Assembly (NCBI RefSeq): GCF_020382885.2
Contig: NC_058495.1
Location: 2,473,627 to 2,537,626, forward strand
Origin: Scatophagus argus
Taxonomy: Eukaryota > Chordata > Actinopteri > Scatophagidae
DNA length: 64,000 nucleotides
Direction: 5' to 3'
Made by a program: the position numbers and the translations under genes. Positions within the stretch are counted from its first letter, which is position 1. Every line of letters begins with the position of its first letter. Shown in pieces: positions 1 through 10,901 of the stretch. The notes beneath the pieces were generated by a model, which saw only the letters and a list, made by a program, of their open reading frames with translations, searched no databases and had not been told where the DNA came from.

Positions 1-82
1 GTACCCCAGTGCCACAGTAACCCGCCTGGAAAAAAAGTTCCACAACAGCGTTAAAAATTCAGCAGTGGAATCACAGAGTTAT

Positions 83-90
83 CTACCTCC

Positions 91-122
<32 letters not shown>

Positions 123-235
123 TTCTGTGTGTGCGCGTGTGTGTCAGAGTGACAGGAGAGGAGAAACAGATAACTGAGGAGGGAGAGAGCGAGAGAGAGA
201 GCTAGAAAGAGAGAGAGAGAGAGTGTGTCTGGACT
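83..235. repeat. CT-rich then GA-rich microsatellite pair
   Basis: An imperfect CT tract (about 91-124) is followed about 60 bases later by an imperfect GA tract (about 181-222). The two tracts are complementary, so the interval could fold back. Open reading frames across it are low-complexity Ser/Leu or Arg/Glu and are not taken as genes. The stretch from 236 to about 1040 shows no gene; it has a short duplication of a CACTTTGCCAAAGTCTG-type word near 763-803. Confidence 0.85.
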
Positions 236-1043
236 GTGAGCTGGTTTAGGAAACATTTTGGTCACTTCCTGTTCGACCCAAATAACACAGTTTGGTTTCA
301 TGAAACCGTTCAGTCGCGGTAGACTACTTTTACATAAAACACCACATGATAGCCAGTTTCTAGCCTGCAAAGGAGTACCCAGCAAAGCCACCTGTTTACT
401 GAGGACCTATCCCACGAAGGACCAGTTACTAGTTACTAGACCAGCTGTAGTTTACTGACCAGAGTATGCTATTGAATGATTAATTGATAAATGACAGTTT
501 ATTGACTAGCTAGTGGACCAGTTTATAACTAGCTGACAAGGACTAGTTTACCATCTATATTGCTGAGGAAGGACTGACAAAGATAGGCAACCAGTTTACT
601 ATCCATCTATATGACATGGAAGAGTTTGCTAACTACTAGGCTAATGAAAATCTAATCTGTCAATTGGTAAAGATACTCGTTCACCAACTAGCTAGCTGAG
701 GGAGGAATAGCCAACACAGACACTAGTTCATTCATTTGCTAGCCGACCAGGACCACTTTGCCAAAGTCTGTCCTTAGGACCACTTTGCCAAAGTCTGGCC
801 TTAGGATGGCAAAGTAATCACCCACACCTCTGTGCCTCTGACTGACTGGTACTCATTGCCTCTGTTGGTCGACTGGTTTATGCATGAGGAGTGAGATTTG
901 TTCAGGGTTAGGGTAATAACAGACTAAGCCAATTAGATATGTCAAGCTAAGCCAATCAGAGACAGAGTAAGGTGGGACATGCTTTCACCACCCTGTGTAA
1001 AAAAAAAAAGATATAGCAATCTGTTTAAAAGCTAGCAGACCGA

Positions 1044-1989
1044 TTAAAGACTATATAATAAAGATACTAGCAGATAGATAGATAGCGACATAGATACATA
1101 CAACAGAGTTATAAATAAGCACAAAATAAAAACACGGGTCTTGGCCGACCTGTAACACTTACCAAAAGGCAATGGTTCGAAGAGATGATGACCTGGGTGG
1201 GTAGTGTCTTTGATGATGTTACTGGCTCTGCTGTGGTAGCGTGATGTGGCAGTGTTCTCCAGAGAGGGCAGTGGGCAGCCTATGATTTTCTCAGCAGTCT
1301 TCATTACTCTCTGGAATGCCTTCATATCTGTGGTAGAGCAGCCTGTATACCTTACCATCATGCAGTAAGTTAGCAGGCTTTCTATGGTTGCCTGGTAAAA
1401 TGCCGCCATCAACTTTCTCTGTGCCTCCTGAACACTCTCAGCCCTCTTGACAGTTGCTGTGGTGTTGGCTTCCCAGCAGAGGTCCTTGGATATTAGGACC
1501 TCCAAGAACTTTAAGGTTTGCACCCTTTCCACGCATTAATCTTTTTAATCAGAGATGGGCCAAGTCTGTGACACATTTCTTCCTGAAGTCGAATAAGTCC
1601 TTGTCTTGCTCAAATAAGAGCTGTCTTGTGTTGTTGCAAATATAATTCATCAAATTCGTACGGATGTGATGTCACTCTGAGTCTGGAGTTACAACTTACC
1701 AGTATAAATCAAATGCAGGGTCATCGTTATATGCTGACTCATCTTTCCCATTAATGAGCTTGACAAGGTGTTGGAAGAGTGAACAGGTGCGCAGTCATAG
1801 GTGTGTAACAAGTTCAAAGATGGACTCGGCACACAACCTTGGGGTGTGCCTACACTTAGCGTAATAGAGGAGGAGATGTAAAGGCCCGTTTTAACTCTCT
1901 GAGGGCAGGTTGTGAGAAAGTCCTTGATCCATGGACAGATGGGGATGGAGAGGGCTAAGTCTTGTAGGTTGCTAATTAAGATTTCTTGG
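1044..1989 (-). mobile_element. Degraded non-LTR retrotransposon, reverse-transcriptase C-terminal part
   Basis: Read on the minus strand, 1044-1532 encodes a stretch typical of the 3' end of fish LINE ORF2, with FYQATIESLLTYC, LQRVMKTAEKIIGCPLPSLE-like and HPGHHLFE-PLPFGKCYRS segments. Further upstream in element orientation (about 1700-1990), shifted frames encode an RT-like PWIKDFLT and a TPQGCVPSPSLN segment, corresponding to the conserved PQG motif of reverse transcriptase. Frames are broken, so the copy is dead. The same element continues beyond the inserted SINE at 2304. Confidence 0.8.
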
Positions 1990-2303
1990 ATGACAGTATT
2001 TAAAGATTAAAGATTAAAGATTAAAGTGACATATTTTGTCATTGGAGGGAACTCACTCCAACGAAATTTGTTCTCTGCATTTAACCCACCCAAGTGACGT
2101 GCACACACACACAGCAAACCCGGGGCAGTGGGCGACCGCGTGCAGCGCCCGGGGAGCAGCAGTGGGGGTTAGGTACCTTGCTCAAGGGTACTTCAGCCAT
2201 GGACACCGGGACGGGGAATCGAACCAGCGATCCACCGGTTACGGGTCCGACACCCTAACCGCTGATCCACGACTGCTGTATGCTGTATGCTGTATGACAG
2301 TAT
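1990..2303 (-). mobile_element. tRNA-derived SINE inserted in a LINE
   Basis: Reverse-complemented, the element begins with a tRNA-like head. It has an A-box-like GTGGATCAGCGGTTAGG and a B box GGTTCGATTCC (plus-strand positions about 2215-2275). This is followed by a body with the common fish SINE word CCCTTGAGCAAGGTACCTAACCCC, and it ends in a TTTAATC-type repeated tail (about 2000-2027). An identical ATGACAGTAT lies on both sides (1990-1999 and 2294-2303), a clear target-site duplication. The LINE reading resumes on the other side. Confidence 0.85.
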
Positions 2304-2760
2304 GCTGAGCTGTAGTCAATGAAGAGCATCCTCACATAGCTCTCTTGGTGTTGTATGGGGCTTAGTGCTATATGGGTTGTGAGGGTGATGGTATCTTCAG
2401 TGGAATCTATTAGCTCTGGAAGCAATCTGATAAAATTGAGAGAGGCTAGATTTAATGTGGTGCAGGACTAGTTTTTCAAACACTTTTTGGGAACAGGGAT
2501 TATAGTGGTTGATTTAAGGTAGGGTGGTACGGTGGCTAATGACAGGGAGATGTTACAGATCTTTGTAAAGACCCCAGCAAGCTGTTCAGCACATGCCTTG
2601 AGTACTTTGCTTGACACTCCATCAGGTCAAGCTGCCTTCTTTGGATTTACTGACCTAAGCACACATCTCACACTGTTCCTGCAGTTTGAGTGAGTGGGTG
2701 TTGGTACCAGACGGGGGCAAGGAAGAAAGTGAATCTGTTGTTGTTTCAGGTTGGTTCTCG
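2304..2760 (-). mobile_element. Continuation of the interrupted LINE (RT palm region)
   Basis: Directly beyond the SINE the minus strand reads VRMLFIDYSSA, the conserved reverse-transcriptase motif with the first catalytic Asp. It joins in sense to the fragment on the other side of the SINE. The rest (to about 2760) is weaker LINE-like sequence with stops. The fragment is inactive. Confidence 0.7.
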
Positions 2761-2905
2761 CAGGCCTTTGTCGCCTGACCTGAAGGCAGCGTTGCGGTTC
2801 TTGAGGAGTATGCTAACTGGCAAGCTCATGAAGTATTATATAAGAAAAATACCAGTTTACCAGCTAGCAGATAAATCATCAGCTATTTTACCAATTAAGT
2901 AGGTA

Positions 2906-2939
2906 GTAATAACTAACTAACTAACTAACTAACTAACTA
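2906..2939. repeat. AACT tetranucleotide microsatellite
   Basis: About eight tandem copies of ACTA/AACT are present. From 2940 to 4349 I see no gene, only AT-rich unique-looking sequence with a short T8/A9 run near 3331-3349. Confidence 0.85.
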
Positions 2940-4349
2940 CAAGTGTAGATGGAGAAGGCCCAGTTTAATTCAAGTTCTGTTATTAAGCACATTTATAAAC
3001 AAAGTGCTGAACATCTGTAAGGCAATGTTAGAGGTATAAAAGAGACTGGAGATGGTAGGGTCCAAACTTTTATAATTGCCAGTGTAGGGTGATTTGGAGC
3101 TTGAATATTGCTGCTTCACAGATTTTGACCCTTCTTTTATTTAGGTGAATCCTCTAACTTTATGGAGGTGAGATAATACATTGCTGTAGTACTTGTTTAG
3201 ATATAGATCTGTTTCCTATGGAAGCCTTAGTGTAGTACCTCAAAATGTATGCATACATTACAAACTATTTAACATTTTAATTTAGTATCTCATAATTTGG
3301 ATTAACTATGGTAAAGTATTTGCTTTTCTTTTTTTTTTAAAAAAAAAATCATTCTTACCTTTTCATTCTTCTAACACAAAAGGATTTCCACTGCTTGAGC
3401 TGGCATGGAAAATTAGATTAAAGAAAAGCACACATCACTTCCTCTTTGTCAGAGTGAGTGCTCTCACTGAAATCACAGATGTTTACATTTTATCCACCCC
3501 CACAGTTTAAAAGTTGAAAATTTAAGAGGAGGAGTTTCCTTCCAAATGACAAGCTCATCCAGTCCAGTGAGCATCTCTGTTACCAGCACAGGAACCAATC
3601 ACTGATCATCAACCCCTCTAGCAGCGGCTCCAGCACTCCCTCTACAGACGAACTGATATTACCTGAAAGTGAGGATCAGCTGAGCTCAGATAACATGTTT
3701 CTTTGTTCATTTTTAGCTGCTTCAGAAATGTATTAATCGGAATATACAATTTTATCTTTGTTATTCCACCATAAGAATAAGTCCCCTACAATGTACATAA
3801 ATAAAGACCTAGTAAGCCTACAATAATTTACATGATCTCATACAAGATCTATTCTCATCACCATACTTGTGACCTTGCTATAAATCCTAATACAGTATGT
3901 TTATTAGTATCTATTGGCATTCCCTTGTTTTCATTTAATGGCTGCCTCTGTTAAAGGTGATACAGTCAACTGCACATTTGATATTTATGTATTTTTTCTT
4001 TATACTTTGGTAGTCTTACATTTCATATCATCTGTTCGGTACTTTTATATTGTTGTTTTAACATCTCTGAATGTCATAGTTCCCAGCAGGAGACAAAACA
4101 ACCTTATCATTGTCATCTCTGAAGGATTTCTTGTCTTTTAGAGAATTATCACATCCTTAAAACAGCAACAAAAAAACTGTGATATGCGTGTAAAATAAGT
4201 GGCAACAGACATGAAAAATTATTACAACATCTTTAACTCTTTATGTTACAGCAAAGCACAAAAACTACTGACGATGGTATGAAACACATTTTTCTCTACA
4301 TTAATGGTTGCTATGTGTTTATTATGTAAGCAGACTTATGGGACATGAG

Positions 4350-4494
4350 TATAATATAATATAATATAATATAATATAATATAATATAATATAATATAAT
4401 ATAATATAATATAATATAATATAATATAATATAATATAATATAATATAATATAATATAATATAATATAATATAATATAATATAATATAATATAA
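4350..4494. repeat. ATAAT pentanucleotide satellite, about 29 copies
   Basis: About 145 bases of almost perfect tandem ATAAT occur in otherwise mixed sequence. No interruptions are visible, so the array is probably young and length-variable. Confidence 0.95.
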
Positions 4495-4522
4495 TGATAG
4501 GTGAATCAAAAGTCCAGAATCC

Positions 4523-4774
4523 GTGTAATCTACTTAGTCTTCTCTTTTCTTTCTAGTACAAATTCACAGCAGCGCATTGTTGCATTTCCTACAGTATCCA
4601 TGTGTAATCTACTTAGTCTTCTTTTTTCTTTCTAGTACAAATATGGGGTTCTAGTAGATTTTCTGCATTGTTACTGTATTAGCTGTGATAGTAGTAGTTG
4701 TATAATGTGTTACATTGAGTTTTGCTGCCTCCACATGGATACTGTAGGAAATGCAACAATGTGCTGCTGTGAAT
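4523..4774. repeat. Compound direct and inverted repeat (fold-back)
   Basis: Two direct copies of a 40-base unit starting GTGTAATCTACTTAGTCTTC (4523-4563 and 4602-4641) flank a 43-base segment (4562-4604). That segment recurs inverted at 4732-4774 with a single mismatch. The mismatch is CG in one arm and TG in the other, as expected from CpG decay. The order is direct copy, arm, direct copy, spacer, inverted arm. No coding potential. Confidence 0.85.
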
Positions 4775-5039
4775 CCAGTTTAATCAGTTCAGTTGAATCA
4801 TTTCTATGAACCAGTTTTCATTTGAACATACATCTTTTGCTATCTTAGACTTAAGATATTAGCTTGCATGACTGTTAAACTTGAAAAGAAGAAAGTATTT
4901 TAAACTATGGCCAGTTGCTGATTATTTTTTGGCTATAAATTAAACTCTTCAGCTATGTGGACCAGAGCTTGTCTGTCAGTTCCCTGGAATGGCAGGATAA
5001 ATCTGGGTGGGGATAGCGAAAAAACAGCTCTTTACCTTC

Positions 5040-5200
5040 CCTCTTTACCATTACTGAGGTACCCTTGAGCAAGGACCTTAACTACAACCCCTCCAGTGGA
5101 GCTGCTCAGTGGCCAGCAGATTGGACTGTGGTCATTCAGAGCAGCTTCCAGGGCTGAATGTGAATGTCAAATCAGGTCTTTACCGCAAATAAAAGTATTG
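5040..5200. mobile_element. SINE-like fragment
   Basis: The sequence holds the word GGTACCCTTGAGCAAGGACC, shared with the body of the SINE at 1990-2303, followed by a tail ending near AATAAAAGTATTGCTC. This is the standard 3' body of many fish SINEs. No tRNA head is seen, so it is 5'-truncated or diverged. 5200-5500 is AT-rich with no gene. Confidence 0.6.
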
Positions 5201-5519
5201 CTCTTAGCTAAACATTTTATGAATAAATAAAAGGTTAAATACATTTAAAAATATCTCAAACATGGAGAGTGAAATGACCAATTGTGACAGTGAATGTATG
5301 ATCTGAGAATAATATAAAACTAAGTTGGGATTAACACAATCACAACATACAACTATAAATCAATTATGAAAGATTCCCCTAACTAAACTAAAAAAGGGTT
5401 TGTGGCAGATTTATAACTTTCTATGCAGCAATATAATATGAATACAGTCAATGTGTATTTAAATGTCATTCATATTAAATTAAAAGTCAGGAATTACTAG
5501 GTGGTTCCTTTATTTCCCT

Positions 5520-5735
5520 CTAAAGTTGAGACTGATCATGTTGCTCCTCATCCCAGTAGTAATAGAACGAATCCAGAGAGGAGAAAGAGACATGCTTGGC
5601 TGCACCTGAAAGCTGAGGGATAGGGTTGTCCATGTGATCCTGATTGGCGGGAGAAGGAGAAGCAGGAGGAGTCGCTGGAGTGGGGAACATCAATGTGATG
5701 TTAATTATACTAAAATAAATTAAAAATGACAGAAA
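5520..5735 (-). CDS. Possible terminal coding exon, unknown protein
   Basis: On the minus strand a Pro/Ser-rich frame ends PQLSGAAKHVSFSSLDSFYY followed by YWDEEQHDQSQL and a stop. A good acceptor (ATTTATTTTAG) precedes it at about 5716. Codon third positions and the compact acidic-aromatic tail look protein-like, but there is no matched upstream exon, and no family is recognised. It could be the last exon of a gene extending toward 6-8 kb on the minus strand, or a chance open frame. Confidence 0.25.
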   Translation of the reverse strand, partial: FLSFLIYFSIINITLMFPTPATPPASPSPANQDHMDNPIPQLSGAAKHVSFSSLDSFYYYWDEEQHDQSQL

Positions 5736-6202
5736 TGATAATAATAACAAAGAAAATTGTGCAATACAGTATTAAAGATGTCATTTTAAATTAAATAAAT
5801 CACCTAATATTAGGGGTCACTGTTTATTATTTTGTATGAATTTACTTTCTGAACTAAAGTAAGAATATAAAGTTTTGATGCATACGTGTGTTGTTTCTCA
5901 CCTGCAGGGGGACTTGCAACAATGGTTGCTTTCCACAGTTTGTAATAGGAAGGGTTTCCTGCTGCAGGACAGAAACAAATCTGATCTGATCCCTAGACCA
6001 AATTTAGTATTTCCCTTTCAACTGACACTTCATCTCCTTTCAGCTCTTTCAGTGTAACTGACATGTCAGTGTTTTCACTTAGACAGATCAGACTTGTGTT
6101 AGTTGAATGGACAGTATGAATTTAGTTTAAGTCTGTGACTTCATCTTTCAGTGCTTTAAGCTAAATTTGACAGCATTAATTGTTGTGATTCAGCTTCACC
6201 TG

Positions 6203-6439
6203 TTACTCCAGCTGAATATTCAGTAACACCTCTGCTGGAAGAAGCTGCTGATGAATCCTCCGGGTCTGGTCCAGAACATGATCCACATTCTCCTCCAAGT
6301 TCTTGTCCAGGTTCTGCTCTGGGTTCTCTTTCAAATTTGTCTCCAGATCCTGGTCTGTGTGCCTCCTGGATAAATACTCGGTCCAACAGGCGGTCCAGAA
6401 GCTGGTCAGCATGGTCTGGTTCAGTTCTAATGGTCAGGA
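6203..6439 (-). other. Open frame with coiled-coil-like repeats, unassigned
   Basis: On the minus strand the frame carries repeated DQDLETNLKENPEQNLDKNL- and EENVDHVLDQTRRIHQQLL-like segments, with mostly G or C at third codon positions, and ends in a stop at 6203-6205. The pattern resembles a coiled coil built from an internal repeat of about 5-6 residues. It overlaps, out of frame, the last proposed exon of the membrane-protein model. It may be a 3' UTR stretch or an exon of another isoform. No function can be assigned. Confidence 0.25.
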
Positions 6440-8731
6440 TACCAGTGGATTGTCCTGCTGAGATCTTCAGCTCTGTGAGGTTTCTGAGAAATACATAAGA
6501 CAAGCCCACAGAGACAAGAGTTGACAAAGCTTTGATGTTGTTTCAGGACATTTTTGAAAATGTGGTTACACTGGATAAGTTAACTCTGTAACTTGAATCA
6601 AAAATATTGTTGATTGTCCCACACCAGATAATCAGACTGTGATGCTCACAAACCATTTATCCACAGTGATCTCTGTTTTCTGCAGGTGAAGAGGTATGCA
6701 ATATGGGCAAGTCAGATACTTAAATCAGCCCTAGGATCACTTCCCTTGCTGTGGTTTCTGTGGTTGCCATGGCTAACGTCCCATTAAGATGTGCAGTTAT
6801 GCTTCAAAAATAGTTCCAAACTGAAAGTAGTAGTGATGTTACCTGGCCATTAGCTCCTTTCAGGGCATTCGAGCAACACATAATGTGTTGTTACTATGTA
6901 GGAGCCTATTCATCTATTCCGCTTAAGCCTATGTACATTCAGTGTTATACATTATAAAAATTGAAAATAATAAGTTAACTAATTCTAAAAATAATATGTC
7001 GACAGTGATCTTTGCTTTCACACGGGATGTGAACACTGGTCTCCTGAGTAAAAGTCCTGTGTGTGACCCAGTCATCCACAGCCACAACCCTCCGCTCACT
7101 GGCCTTTGTTGCTTTTTATACTGCATTACATGAATTTCTGGTGGAAAACTCTGAGGGCAAACTTCTCCCATGTGCAATGATGGTTAGCCTGGATAAAGAC
7201 TTTTGGCTCTTACAACTACTGCAGGCTTACAGCAATGAGATAGGAATATAATATGTAAGTGTAAAAGAGGATGTGACTGAACCATCTTTGGACGTGTAAA
7301 TAACTTTACGATATGGCGATCTGCCTCACAACCACTCATAACAGCCAAACAGAGCTGTGTGCATTCACAACAGTGGCAACTGCCTCATGACCTTATACAT
7401 CCAAACTTTCTGCATTCTGGCAGTAATATCGCTGACAGAAGACATTACAGCACAGCAATGCAAACTGTATGCATCATGTTGTGGCTGCCTGCATTCATTT
7501 GGCAGTACAGAAAATATCATCTGCTTCAAGTAATATTAATCTCATCCATCCTCAAAAAAATTATGAAGGCAGTAGGCTTATGTTTTTGGGCTTAGTTTCT
7601 TATTTCTTCAGATATATTTTTTGTATTTCTGGTATTGCAGTTAAAATATTGATTTAAAATGCATTAGTCTATTGGTAATAATCATAAATAATTTCCACAC
7701 ATCCCTCACTATGGGATACGGACTGAATGCACTTCTTGAGTATAAAGCTTAAATATGTTTTATTAAGTTAGAAATAAACAGGACATTAAGAGTGCACTCA
7801 GAAGTAAAATAAATATATAAAGTAGATATATTTAACTTACTTATAACTTACAGCAGAAGCATCATTTTTCTTCCAGGAATCCTCTCTTGCCTCATTTGCA
7901 GCAACAGTGTTACTTTTGCTATAATATTTTTTTTATATATTCACTTTTATATATTCACTATTATATTTAGGTTTGGTTGAGCCAGCTCACACAAAGAAAG
8001 CCTGGCTCTGTCCAACCTGAAAGGCAGATTGCCACCTGCCTAGAGCTGGGGTCTGGTCTGAGGTTTGTGCAGTTTTTATATATATGAGGCAGATGTTCAG
8101 TTCTTACCTGCTTCTGTTGCGTCTGAGGACCCAGCATAGAACCAGTAGGACCATCAGAACCAGCAGCAGAGCCACCAGGGACACAATGAATAGCTCAGAG
8201 ATCAACCCCTGGGTCATCATCACAGAGATAGCTAAACAACGGGGTCTAGTGATGGGTTCTGTTCCTCAATACTGTACACATGAAAAAAGATAACAGGTTT
8301 AGAATTTATTCTTGATACTGGAAATGATATTATCACTATTACTATTACTAAAGTCCCTTTAGTAGCTGTTCTGGATGACACAGTTTTGCTCAGAAGACAA
8401 AGTTTGAACATCTGCCTCTAAGCTACCACAGATAAGAACTCTTTACAGCGCTCAGGAAAAACGGAGTTTTGAAATACAACTAAAAACTGAGTGGTCTGGT
8501 GATACGATCAAATGCTCCAAAATAGCTGCTACAGTATTTCTTACACAGAATCACTGTGTTGTTCGCTCACATTGTGACTGACAGTGACAGCACAGCTAAC
8601 AGTCATTTCAACAGCTTTTTCTTAAGCATTTGTATGTTTATCTTACCTGCCGGTCCTGCTGGGAACCCTGTAGTGTGGTGAGAGGCAGTTTGTGGTTCAT
8701 AAATTAACAGAAAGGTTAAATCCTCTATCAT
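6427..8731 (-). CDS. Putative small single-pass membrane protein, unrecognised
   Basis: Four minus-strand exons can be joined with matching phases: 8647-8731 (from an ATG; exon may begin at 8739), 8108-8231, 7852-7918 and 6427-6483. They give 110 residues. Each boundary has a good donor (GTAAGA, GTAAGA, GTAAGT) and acceptors TTTAG, TATTATAG and TATTTCTCAG. The second exon encodes a strong hydrophobic span (LISELFIVSLVALLLVLMVL followed by LVLCWVL) and then RRNR, so the C-terminal tail of about 45 residues is probably cytosolic. The tail is hydrophilic and ends RTIHWYPDH. Translation could instead start at the MM just before the span (78 residues), or an upstream exon could exist (phase 1 entry at 8739). 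It lies just downstream of pnp on the same strand. No known family is recognised and expression is unproven. Confidence 0.42.
7985..8080 (+). mobile_element. Short LINE 3'-end fragment
   Basis: The words GGCAGATTGCCACCTGCCTA and GAGCTGGGGTCTGGTCTGAGG match, in diverged form, the L2-like 3' tail seen much better at 57460-57520 (GGCAGATGGCCGCCCATCTA, GAGCCGGGGTCTGCTCCGAGG). It lies in the intron just downstream of the transmembrane exon of the putative membrane gene. Confidence 0.55.
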
Positions 8732-8739
8732 TCTGAAAG

Positions 8740-9440
8740 CTGAAAGAAAACATTCTGTACTGTTTGCATTTCCTAAACCAATCAGAATGGCAGAAAGGCT
8801 GGATATAAATTGCACAAAATTAAACATGTTCAATACTTTTGTTAACAATCAAACATGCAAAACTAAAGACATTCCCATCGGCTTCAGCTGTACTTTGTAT
8901 TTATTGCTAAGAGACATCAGTCAGTTGACATCATCAATGTGAGCAAGTTAGCAAAGCATCGCTGTGTCTAAGTAAAACCTCACAGAGCCACTGGCGTGGC
9001 TAGCTTCCTCTTTCTATTTTCTTATCTTATTCATGGTCTCAGGAGAGCAAAACTGTCAGTTTTAACACAGCACCACCCTGTGGACATTAGAGGAACTGCA
9101 GCTGAACACACTCACGGACTGCAATGCCAAGCTGCTGATTGGTCAATCAGTACAAACAGAAAACTGGAAGCAGGTTTGTCAGAAGGTTTTAATCAGATTA
9201 ACGGGGTTCAGGAAGCCAGTGATTTTTTTTTTACAAAATAAAATCCTATAATTCAACAGTAACAGTGGATAACAGAAAAATCTCAGTCTCATTTGTCTCA
9301 TATATTAAAGCACAATCAAACACAGTGATCATCTTTATATTAATATATTAATATTGTAGAATTAACAAAATATCATAAATGAATACTTACATTCACTTTA
9401 CCCTGGCAGAGAAATATTAGGCCCATTGTTGATATAAATT
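8740..9440. other. Intergenic stretch without a supported gene
   Basis: Between the putative membrane-protein gene and the 3' end of pnp I see no conserved coding exon on either strand. An 81-codon plus-strand frame at 8996-9241 has no domain or splice support. The sequence is AT-rich, with a T9 run near 9223-9231. Confidence 0.6.
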
Positions 9441-9445
9441 AAGTT

Positions 9446-9451
9446 TTTATT
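9446..9451 (-). terminator. pnp: pnp polyadenylation signal (AATAAA)
   Basis: AATAAA on the minus strand lies about 115 bases past the pnp stop codon (9565-9567), which would give a short 3' UTR. The downstream GU-rich element was not established. Confidence 0.5.
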
Positions 9452-9564
9452 ACAGCAAAAGTAAAAAATAACATGAAGGATGATGATAGATAATAGGAAA
9501 AAGCTCTAAACAAATGTTGTAAATACAACAATCAAATATGTACACAGTGTGCGTATGTGTGGGT

Positions 9565-10855
9565 TCAGACAGCATTATTGGTGTTGTTGTTGTTATTAAT
9601 TTCCATCCTGCTGATCAGCTCGGTCACCAGCTGCTGCACAGTGTGAGAGCGCAGCCGGCCAACCTCCAAGACACCTTCGTGGTTCACACTGTCTAAGTCG
9701 TCGTAGCTCTTCACCACCTGTCAACAATCAATCAGTCAGTCAATCAAGCAATCAATCAATCCAGTCCCTGTGTGTCATAACCTGTCACAGTCAGTCAAAG
9801 TAATAGATGCGTCTACCTTGTTGGTGATCAGAGAGAGACCAAAGACTCTCAGACCACAGTGAGTTGCCACGACGACCTCAGGAGCGGTACTCATACCTAC
9901 AGAGACAGTCACAACAGTACTGCTGATACTAATGAGGATACTGTGAATATTACTGCTTGTGTCACAGTGAGTACTGATACTCATACTGCTTTTACAAATA
10001 TTTGATATGAATGGTGAGAAAAACACAGAATTATATGCTAACATTATTATAATTCAGGGAGTTATAAATTCACAAAATTTAAATCCACTATACAATCATT
10101 GGGAAGTTTGGCTGTAGTGAATGCTAGACCCTCCAGACTTGACTGTGTGTGTGCGCGCGTGTGTGTCATACCAACAGCGTCCACCCCGAGTCGATGCAAC
10201 AGTCTGGCCTCAGCAATGCTTTCAAAGTTGGGTCCACCCACCATGGCATACACGCCCTCCTGCATGAGGCCAGCCACGCCCAGCTGCTTGGCAATCTCCA
10301 TGGCTAAGCAACGCAGTCCTTTGTCATAGCAACCTGACATGGCTGGGAAACGAGGCCCGAACCTGTAAGCAACAAACGATGAAAAAGTAATAATAATACA
10401 AGAAATAAATAAATAAAACTATAAACATGATCAACAGCTTAAATGAAACCTTTAACAGCAACACAACAAAACAACTAACTTGAAAACTTTGTATTTATGA
10501 CATTTGATTTAACGCAAGAAACATCCCAGCACAATCAACAATAAATACACATGGAAAATACCAGCAAAAAACAATGAATTTAATAACAAACGATGAAAAC
10601 AAATAAACAAGAAAACAAGCATCATAGATGTGAAACAACCAGGTATACATGTTGCTTACTTGTCGTCATTGGGTCCGCTCAGGGGGTTCAGGCCGACCAA
10701 TCCAGGGAAGTTGACATGGTCTTTGATGATCATAATGTCACCAGGCTGGAGGCCATCGGCCAGTGACCCGGCAGCATTGGTCACGATCAGAGTCTCCACC
10801 CCTAAGAGCTTGAAGACTCGGACTGGAAACGTTGTCTGATGAACAGACACACAGG

Positions 10856-10901
<46 letters not shown>

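Noticed and set aside
2215..2275. A true tRNA gene
   Set aside because: The A and B boxes belong to a SINE with a body, tail and target duplication; no complete cloverleaf was established.
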